64,000 nucleotides of DNA from NCBI RefSeq assembly GCF_026230105.1, contig NC_079484.1, forward strand, positions 6,091,805 to 6,155,804. The letters are read 5' to 3'. Positions within the stretch are counted from its first letter, which is position 1. Each line of letters opens with the position of its first letter. The position numbers and the translations under genes are program-made. The notes beneath the pieces were generated by a model. The model was not told the DNA's origin, ran no database searches, and saw only the letters and a list, made by a program, of their open reading frames with translations. This document shows positions 56,498 through 64,000 of this stretch, piece by piece. The DNA is from Diorhabda sublineata (lineage: Eukaryota; Arthropoda; Insecta; Coleoptera; Chrysomelidae).

Positions 56498-57025
56498 CAG
56501 GGTGTTTGGAGGGTGAGTAGCCATAGGAAAATGGTCGATAGGTGATGGTGTTGGCTACGTGTTGCGCCTACTTAAACAACAATTTGCCTTAAGTTTAATG
56601 AGTAATAATTTTTGATGTCATTTGTTAGTGTAGTCTTACCTTATTCAGATTTAATCATAATTTCATACAAACTATTCAAAAAGAAATAACAGTGAAGTTG
56701 CCAGACAACGTAACGTTGCTGATGACGAACGCATTTTGGAAGCTTGATACTTCACTGTTATTTCTTTTTGAATAGTTTGTATGAAATTATGATTAAATCT
56801 GAATAAGGTAAGACTACACTAACAAATGACATCATTTTTTTAACATTTCAGCGGTTATTAAAAAAATAGTTTTTATACAAAAAAATGGAGATTTTCTAGA
56901 AAAATAGAAGAAAAATTATTACTCATTAAACTTAAGGCAAAATGTTGTTTAAGTAGGCGCAACACGTAGCCAACACCATCACCTATCGACCATTTTCCTA
57001 TGGCTACTCACCCTCCAAACACCCG
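56498..57025. repeat. Long foldback element (~200-bp inverted arms)
   Basis: The left arm begins CAGGGTGTTTGGAGGGTGAG and the right arm is its reverse complement, ending CTCACCCTCCAAACACCCG. The arms (56498-56613 with 56911-57025, and 56616-56699 with about 56752-56834) match almost perfectly; a ~75-bp insertion in the right arm and a ~50-bp loop are the main breaks. TA dinucleotides flank it (56496-56497 and 57026-57027). The TA site and CAGGGTG end point to a Tc1/mariner-type transposase. There is no coding frame. The near-identity of the arms indicates a recent insertion or ongoing arm-to-arm conversion. Confidence 0.96.
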
Positions 57026-57119
57026 TATAGAACTTCTACAACCTATTCTACAAGCAGAGTAATAAGTAAACAGTCTATAAGTCACTAAAGTGACTGCTTC
57101 AATAGATTATTCATTAGTA

Positions 57120-58640
57120 CATTGTTATGGTCCTTGGATCCATTTTTGTATCTAAATTCACTCTACATACGGAGTTGTTTGGATTGAAATGTTTGGAGTA
57201 TCTCCATATTTGAAGCTCTATTCCACCAAATAGATAGATATAGACCAAATAGGTATGAGTATAGTTTTGTAGATGAGCAATTTATTTCCTTCTTAGTTGA
57301 AAGTGTTAAGTAGCCAGTACATATTTTTTAGTTTCAAATCTTAAATATTTTTTCTTGTTTTTGATATATGTTTTCCATATAAATTTTCCATCTAAATGCA
57401 ACCCCAAGTCCTTGACAACTGGTTTTATCGGAATGGGAATATTATTGATGCACATTTGGGGACAAACAAATTTTCCTGTTGTAAATGTTATTTGCACTCA
57501 TTTACTTGCATTAACGTTAATTTTCCACCAGTGTTGCAGCAAATTTGAATGATTTTGTATTTCTTCTGCAGCTACAGCTGGGTCTATATCTATTGCCATG
57601 ATTGCCGTGTCGTCTGCAAAGGTATCGTCTATGGTTGGAACGTCAGATACAGAAATCGGCCACCAACGCAGCGCTGATATACTCCAGATTCTATCTATCG
57701 GTTATTTGAATAGATATCTTCAATTTTTACATGAAAGTAAGATTTCAAAATAAAGTCCGTTGTTCCGTTAAATGCTGTTTCAGTTTATAAAGAATACCAT
57801 CATGCCAGACTCTGTCGAACGCCTGTTGTATGTCGACAAATACCCCAGCACACACCTTTTTTTTTATTTGAGGGTTGTTTTAATTATTTCAACTATCTTG
57901 TGGCACTGTTGAATTCTGGATATTTGTGTTTCAAACCTAATTTGTATGAATTGGAAGGAACCGTTTGGATTTTATGTAAAAGTAATCTTCCTAGTACTTT
58001 TGACATTATTGGGAGGAAGCTTATAGGGCGATATGAATTAGATTCTGTTGCAAGTTTTTGAATTATAATCACCTGGGCATACTTTCATTGTATTGGATAG
58101 TATTGGAGGCTGAGTTTTTTGATAGCTTCTGGAGTAGTTCTCCGGTTATTAGATCATAAATTTCATCAAAGGTAGAGATAATTGGTATGGGGTTCAAGAT
58201 AACTTTTCATATTTTCATCGATATTATTATCTGGAGCTAAGAATACATTCGCAAGGTGTTGTTGTTTTCTCTAGGTTTGTACGATCCCATGTCATATTAT
58301 TTTAGTAAAGATGTGTTGATTACTGTTGGGCTTTTAAATTTTTTGTAGCTTTCCAAATTAAGTGATCTTTACTTGAAACATTAGTTTGGAAGTGCTAATT
58401 ATTTGCTTCATATAGTACTTTATTTAGTCTGTGGCTTATTCTCGTGAATTATGTTTTATTTCAAGGATTTCTGATGTGTTATCATATCCATAGCGTTTTT
58501 TTTTCTGCTACAAGTTTTAAAGGAAATTGTATAGTTTTCTTGTACACTTTTTTGGCGCTCTGACGTTGACGAAGCTTTTTAAAACTTAAGCTTTCAATTA
58601 GTAAAGCTGTCGAATTAATTTACCGATTTCGGTTAACTGG
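57120..58640 (-). mobile_element. Jockey-clade LINE, RT region
   Basis: Read on the minus strand from about 58640 the blocks come in full order: an Arg/Lys-rich linker upstream of RT (QRAKKVYKKT), DHLIWKATKNLKSP, EIYDLITGELLQKLS (RT 0/1), SYRPISFLPIMSKVLGRLLL (RT 2, across a shift), GVFVDIQQAFDRVWHDGILY (first catalytic Asp, 57798-57835), DTFADDTAIMAIDIDP (FADD box, 57609-57620), NHSNLLQHWWKINVNASK and VVKDLGLHLDGKFIWKTYI (thumb; YLGLHLD..LTWK in the family). The FADD and FDRVWH wording is that of Jockey-clade elements. Stops and frameshifts occur between blocks and the region between FDRVWH and FADD is short. The endonuclease is not recognisable. A pseudogene of the pol ORF. Confidence 0.95.
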
Positions 58641-58644
58641 ACCG

Positions 58645-60775
58645 GGATATTTCTCTGATGAAACCTCTTACATTCGCATCCGTTGTCCACTATATAACTC
58701 GGCATTCAGAGCTCATTATCTGGAATGATTTTGAAGTAAACTGAGCTCATAATTTCAGTAAACACAATTAAGTAAAACAGGATTTTCTGCTTCATTTGAC
58801 TTTGTGACGGGTTCTGATAATTCTCCATTTTATATCTACTGATTTTCCATGGTAGGGTTGCTTAGATAAATCCATTTCATACAACGTTCATCTTTAGACA
58901 GGGCAATGAGCTCTTCACATACCTTTACTTGACATTTTTGCAGGAATCTCGGCTATTTTGAGCATCAGTATTCGGTAACTTTTATAGATCTTACCTAATG
59001 AAGGTCGAAGAAAGTCCGATAATTGGCGAGTGCTGGTACTAGCTTTGTTTTCTACTTTCTTCACTTGTTACCTCAATATCCTCCGCAGATGGACGACTTG
59101 AACGTGAATGATAATCAAGCGTCCATTACAACGATGTGCCGCCGTCTTTCGTTAACTGTATCTTTCTCTTCAATACCTTCAATGGCCGCTTTAGACTTTT
59201 GTTTCCATTAATATCTTATCCATTATCCAGGCGAAGGAACTTTTACATATGAAAACTTATAGGACCCCTCTGTATTTTATTGTGTCCCTTTTTTAATAAA
59301 TGGATTTCTGTTTTCGTAGATATAATCTCGGTGTCTGTCAGTAATAAAGATTAATAACAAAAAAGAACACATGTTGCTTTAATTAATATAACTGATTAAA
59401 TAATTAATCAACGATAATAGTATCTCGCTAATTAGCTAAATAGGCGCTTAAGTTACGACAGAAGAAAACTGGTTTACGTCTCGGCAATTTCTTAAGATCT
59501 CACGAAACTCGGTTCTCGGAAAAGAAAAAAAAATAATACGCGGTACCGTATCAAATACTACTAGTGTTTTGTCAATTTCTTGAAAGTGGATCGTATTTTT
59601 GAAACCAGCGCCCGTCATGTACTTATCAATGGCATTATTTAGTCGATAATCTTTCAATGAGAACACCGGAAAAATAATAGCAAACCTCCAAGAAAACGGC
59701 ATCATCCATTATTCAATCGTAGTAGCGTCAGTATAGAAATTGAAAAAGCTGGAATAAGATGGTTAAAAATAAAAGGAGCAGTTATTTTTTAACGTTTTGT
59801 ATGTTATAAATCATTCTTTTGTAACGTTAATATTAAGTACTTTTGGGATTTTCAGGACTTGTCAAATAAGGAAATTAATATCGTCAGTTCTAAGATATGT
59901 CTGACAACTATTCACCTTAAGATTCAAGATACAATATCACGGTAAATGGTTTATAAGTTCCATACAAACTTGTCAGAAATTTTATGTGCAAAACCTGAAG
60001 AATTATTTTTACATCTTTCTTTTTTCACGTCTCTAGATGACTTCGACCTTTGGCAAAATTGTCAATATAAATTCATGAAACTTTTCAGATCTTCAGACAT
60101 GGAAATAGAACAGCAGAATCGATGGATGTAATATATCTTAATGATCCCTACCAAAACATCGATTTCTATCCTTTAGGACATGGACAACTAATGTCTTTAC
60201 ACACTCCAAGAACTTATTTGTGATATGGAGTATCCCCGAGGACTTTTTTCCTTATTTGCGATAAGTTGTAAGAACTAGACATATTTTCTCAAGTTTCGGG
60301 TAGAAATTCAGGATATCGTAGAACAAGAAGGCAAAGAAGTGGCTCTGAAGCACCTATTTTGCCAGTTGAAATGACATGATGACGATGGCGATCGGATCGG
60401 ATCCCTATATGGAAGTTTAGGGAGGAGATTTCAGTGTAAACACCAACTAAAGAGCCAGTGATTGGAGCAAACTGTATAAAGACAATAATAACTTAACGAG
60501 TAATTGTGGGAATGTGGAAATCAAACTTTTTTAATATATTTTGCGAGCTTTCGAATATTTACTTATTCATAATCGGGGACTAAAAATATGGTGAAAGTAT
60601 AATGTAAACATTTGTACCTTGTCTAAAAGTATAACAATAGTGGAAATAACTCACATTAATTAATCAAGAATTGTAGTGTTTTGAAATTTTGTATGAATTA
60701 TTATATTCATTACGCTCAAAACACAAAATTCAATTGGTACTTGATACAAATGAATATTTTGTTGATTTTCATTAC
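58645..60775. other. No recognisable gene
   Basis: This stretch lies upstream of the Jockey RT on the minus strand and may contain its decayed endonuclease, but I see no diagnostic block. Frames at 59023-59211, 59448-59705 (85 codons, minus) and 59946-60131 have no motif I recognise. A balanced-composition patch lies at 58980-59220. Confidence 0.5.
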
Positions 60776-60779
60776 TATT

Positions 60780-60960
60780 AGGTTGTTATGAATGATATTG
60801 AATGTTTATAGGTTAGATTATGATGCCATTGAAAATTTTAGAGGTTAGATTATGATTTCTATATCGTAGATTAGTATAGGTCGTTATGAATGGAGCAGAA
60901 TTTTTAAGGTAATTACTGATGACGTTAAATTTATGTAGAATTTGTTTTATTCATATCTAA
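60780..60960 (-). repeat. Degenerate tandem repeat, inverse of 55050
   Basis: AGGTTAGATTATGAT and GTTATGAATG-type blocks repeat about four times. The reverse complement matches the TAACCTATAAA-TTCAA-CATTCATAAC motif at 55050-55265. Confidence 0.7.
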
Positions 60961-60964
60961 GATT

Positions 60965-61580
60965 ACATAGATTTCCACCCAAAAAATATTACAAATCTAT
61001 GGAGTTCATCTCTCTATCCGACGTAATTATAAATGGAGCCCAATGAATTTAACTGTTACATATTCATACCTTCCATCTTTACGAAGATGTCTGAAAACAG
61101 GAATATTATTTTTTCATCAAGTGGGCCGCGATATATGGGCACAGGGGCTTAATATCGGCCGGTATATTGCCGGTTCGCATATGTCCGCTCCTTCCTCTCT
61201 TTGCCTCTCACTTGGCTTCAAAAAGTTTTATTGGATCTTGGCCATCAGTTAGATGGATGGTCCCCTGTTATATTAGGTATAGAAGATTTGAAATGACGAT
61301 GCATATTGAAAGTTCCAATATGTGGCCTAAAATATTTATGTCAATATTAGGGCACTGAAAGGCGGCATTCAAAGATGATAAATTAAGTGATCAAAACTTT
61401 TTTCGCGGAGTTCAAAGATATGACGTCTAATTGAAACCATCTAATAAGAAAGTAATTCGGATCTTTTCGAAATGAATTTTCTTTTCTTCTCAATTATTAA
61501 TTTTCAATAAATCAATAGACTTGTCACGTTTTCACAAGAATCTATCAAAAAGTAATGAAAATTTTGGTTAATAATTGTAA
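60965..61580. other. Small GC-richer patch, unassigned
   Basis: At 61120-61270 the composition rises and two overlapping plus-strand frames (61043-61252, 61167-61358) exist. No motif recognised. The rest is AT-rich. Confidence 0.45.
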
Positions 61581-61584
61581 ATTA

Positions 61585-62372
61585 CTAGCTGATCCGGTAG
61601 ACTTCGTACTACCTCAATCGATAAATAAAACTTTTTTATAAAATAAAGTTAAAACAAACAACAGGAATCCTTTTTGGATCAAAACAAATAAAAACATTCT
61701 CGGTATGAATGAAGTTTTATTCTTATTTTGGATTAATTACAAATGATGTTGCTTACTTACAAAATAGAGTTTTCCTAAAATACTAGCTATTTATAAGGTT
61801 TCAATTTGATATTGACAGACACTAAAGCTTTCTGATCTTCTAGCAACTGGCCTTGCGATTTATTTATAGTCATCGCAAAGGCTAGACGTATCGGAAATCG
61901 CATCGGAAACTTTTAAAATCAAATGGTAAATCCATTGAAATCATCGAAGTACACGGGATAAAGACATCCTCTGCTTTGTATTTTCCCTTTATGATTGTTG
62001 CCTCAATGACGTTATTCAACATTTTTTTCATAACTAGTCTTGTTCCATTGCACATTCGAGTTTGATGCGCAACATCATGGCAACTGATCCTACTTTAAAC
62101 TTCAAATTGTGAAGTGGTAGTCCAGGCAATTCCAGTAAAAACTCCGTAGGATAGTTGACTACGTCAAACATCAAATATTATGGTTGCGTTCAGACATATA
62201 ATTTGTGATAAAACATCAAGGAATAACAAAATTGTTGTTTTTATCTTATTTCGAGTATTTTAGCATATTTATTCACCTTTTAAACCTCCTCTAGACTTCC
62301 AAAAATAATTCAATACCAAAATTAGCCAAATCGGTCCAGCCGTTCTCTAGTTTTAGCTAGACCATTTTTAGA
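61585..62372 (-). mobile_element. Short Helitron with 3' terminus
   Basis: The minus-strand 3' end reads GGTAGTACGAAGTCTACCGGATCAGCTAG: a 5-bp hairpin (61596-61613) followed closely by CTAG (61585-61588), the defining 3' end of Helitrons, with a T next in the host DNA. Inside, minus-strand frames read YPTEFLLELPGLPLHNLKFK, VGSVAMMLRIK and later DAISDTSSLCDDYK. These match the C-terminal part of the Helitron PIF1-like helicase (N.PTEFLNSL...GLP.H.L.LK.G..VMLLRN). The 5' side contains GAACGGCTGGACCGATTTGG, a common 5'-end motif of insect Helitrons, running out at about 62372. Rep and most helicase motifs are missing, so it is a non-autonomous, internally deleted copy. The 5' end is approximate. 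Confidence 0.85.
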
Positions 62373-62374
62373 GC

Positions 62375-62855
62375 ATTATTTAAGTTCAGTTCATTCTTTC
62401 CTCATCTACTTTTTTTAAATTTGATTACTTTAATGTTACTCATCATTATGTTAAACGACACTAGTAACATTCGACATAAAATCTTGACTACAAGACTCAG
62501 TTGCTTCGGGGAATTTGATTATTATTCGAGTTAAGGAATTACTGAGATCATTTGGAAAGCTAGAAAGTATTGAAATTAGTTTTAATCGACATTTGTTATG
62601 TGGATCATTTAGATTCGATACGATGCTCAATTTTGTGAGTCCAAGGATGTTGTTGTTTCTGCTACAAATGATTGAGACATGAAATAAAAACTTGTTGATA
62701 CTTTTTGTTGAATCAATTTACAACTAATCTAGAATCGATAGTAACTTGAAATATTTTTATTTCAGAATCTTACAACTAAGAAGGATTACCTTTTGTGAAT
62801 GATTCTATTTCTGCTTAGTTGTAGTAGCTGAAAAAAGTTTAATTCTTTTGAGTCT
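62375..62855. other. No recognisable gene
   Basis: AT-rich spacer with no motif. Confidence 0.6.
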
Positions 62856-62859
62856 TGTC

Positions 62860-63240
62860 ATTGCTTCCAGCAGTTGAATTGCTTCGACGTTTTCTCCTTG
62901 ATGTGACATTATCTTTCTTATTGAATACCTTGCCACGTTTGCTACCGTTTCTAATTAGAGGTCTACCTAGTTGAGTTGTTGACTTCCGAAACAATTAATG
63001 AAGATAATTTAATCATGATGTTGTGCGTCGATCTATACTTCTCCTACCCATTACCTTGCATTACCAAATGAAAAAAATCAGAGCTGTGCATCACATGACC
63101 AAAGTATTCTAATTTAAGTCGCTTTATACTATTGACTATTTCTAAAGTTTTCTAAAATTTGAATATCGACTAATTCGGCGATGAACTCATATCTCAAATG
63201 CTTTAAAACGTTCGAGCAGCATTTCTGGAGTCGCCATCAC
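62860..63240 (-). mobile_element. LINE C-terminal fossil (antisense)
   Basis: On the minus strand frames read LKYLRYEFIAELVDIQIL, then (shifted) KLEYFGHVMHSSDFFHLVMQG, which matches the post-RT block of insect LINEs (K..Y.GHV.R......L.....G). Later they read ARYSIRKIMSHQGENVEAIQLL. Only the extreme C-terminus is present, with several shifts. No tail sequence is clear. Confidence 0.6.
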
Positions 63241-63367
63241 ATTTGTTTAACCACTAATACGACGGTCTTACGGATTCGTTTAAACTCTGCTGCCCAATAT
63301 TTTACTGCTGATAATGAAGCAGTCTTCCCAAATTAGAATCTTTCCATGTTTACAAATTCACTGAGAA

Positions 63368-63505
63368 CGTTCACTATTGATGGCTGACAAACAACGTGGT
63401 GTTTTCAAATTTGAAAGATTGTGTACTTTTTAATGCAGCGGTATTTTTCAAGCAGCTACAACCATCTCTAGGTCAGGCGAGGTACTTCTGGAACTATCCT
63501 CGTGT
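63368..63505 (+). repeat. Dispersed repeat family A, copy 2
   Basis: From AACGTTCACTATTGATGGCT to CTAGGTCAGGCGAGGTACTT this matches 10644-10790 in the same orientation. As at the first copy, LINE sequence lies close by (62860-63240), although here on the opposite strand. No coding frame. Confidence 0.85.
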
Positions 63506-63509
63506 CTAA

Positions 63510-64000
63510 AACACCTGTTTAGGACAATGACTCCTCCATAACTTCAATTAAAACAAAATTTATTTGTGAATGATATCATCGATAAAAAAAATTGATTATT
63601 GATAGAAAAGAATTGAATAGTTATAATTTTCACAGGGAAAATTTTGAATAAAACGGCTGCTGCGTATATTTAGTTTTTCGAAATACTGTTTGTATCTTAC
63701 CGTCAAAGTCATTTAACAAGTTTATAAATTCGTTAGCCGCGTATTTATGTACAGTACATACTTAATTTACACCATTCTGTTAATTTCTAGTCGAGTTTAT
63801 TTTAACTGCTTTGAGCAAGAACACAAATGACGTGTTAATTGAATCCAATCAACATATTGGACAAATAAATACTTAAGACTGACACAATACTTGTAAATTA
63901 AGACGTGTACCGACTTCAATAAAACGCCGACATAAATTGTCAGTCACAATTTTTTTTTCAAATACAAATGTTAAATGTTATATTGATTGTGTGATACATG
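63510..64000. other. No recognisable gene
   Basis: AT-rich DNA to the end of the window. No motif or repeat seen. Confidence 0.6.

Noticed and set aside
59448..59705. 85-codon minus-strand gene
   Set aside because: No recognisable domain, no conserved motif, and no flanking signals. Length is within what chance allows in 64 kb.

Overview
The window looks like AT-rich eukaryotic intergenic or intronic DNA from an insect. A beetle is my loose guess, from the mix of element families and not from any diagnostic gene. There are no operons, no long open frames and no recognisable tRNA or rRNA genes. I found no intact host gene. Almost everything I can identify is a transposable-element fossil or a satellite-type repeat. 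All coordinates of degraded elements are approximate, because they rest on reading translations across stop codons and frameshifts without an alignment.

Left part (1-19 kb): a hAT transposase fragment beside a hAT-type MITE (2.2-2.8 kb); a mariner fossil (5.0-5.6 kb); a LINE reverse-transcriptase remnant, an internally deleted Helitron and a second LINE back to back (6.0-7.8 kb); the N-terminus of a hAT protein whose BED-type zinc finger is broken by one stop codon (8.7-9.1 kb, minus strand); two LINE fragments lying tail to tail (10.8-12.5 kb); and two LTR-like sequences (15.3-15.7 and 16.3-16.7 kb).

Centre (19.06-24.62 kb): a 5.6-kb head-to-tail array of 14 units in two length classes, about 372 and 426 bp (plus 369- and 417-bp variants). 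It shows higher-order duplications and hybrid units. Every length difference among units 2-14 is a multiple of three.

Right of the array: a mariner (25.3-26.3 kb), a 5'-truncated LINE with an intact C-terminal frame (26.7-27.2 kb), an antisense LINE (29.9-30.6 kb), a mariner split by a ~167-bp insertion whose second copy lies 2 kb away (36.7-37.3 and 38.9 kb), a MITE with CAGGGTGTTT ends (40.0-40.4 kb), a cysteine-rich coding remnant (40.6-40.8 kb) and two further mariner fossils (42.6-44.3 kb).

Far right (49-64 kb): LTRs, a TTAA-flanked internally deleted piggyBac (51.65-52.72 kb), a gutted Ty3/Gypsy element (53.1-53.6 kb), a near-perfect 528-bp foldback element (56.5-57.0 kb), a long Jockey-clade LINE (57.1-58.6 kb), a short Helitron with a clean 3' terminus (61.6-62.4 kb) and another LINE end (62.9-63.2 kb).

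Several short dispersed families link distant parts of the window. The most interesting is a family whose best copies contain a hammerhead-ribozyme-like core (14.6, 29.8, 34.1 and 42.4 kb). The genes do not form a pathway. The layout records repeated waves of DNA-transposon and retroelement insertion followed by decay.
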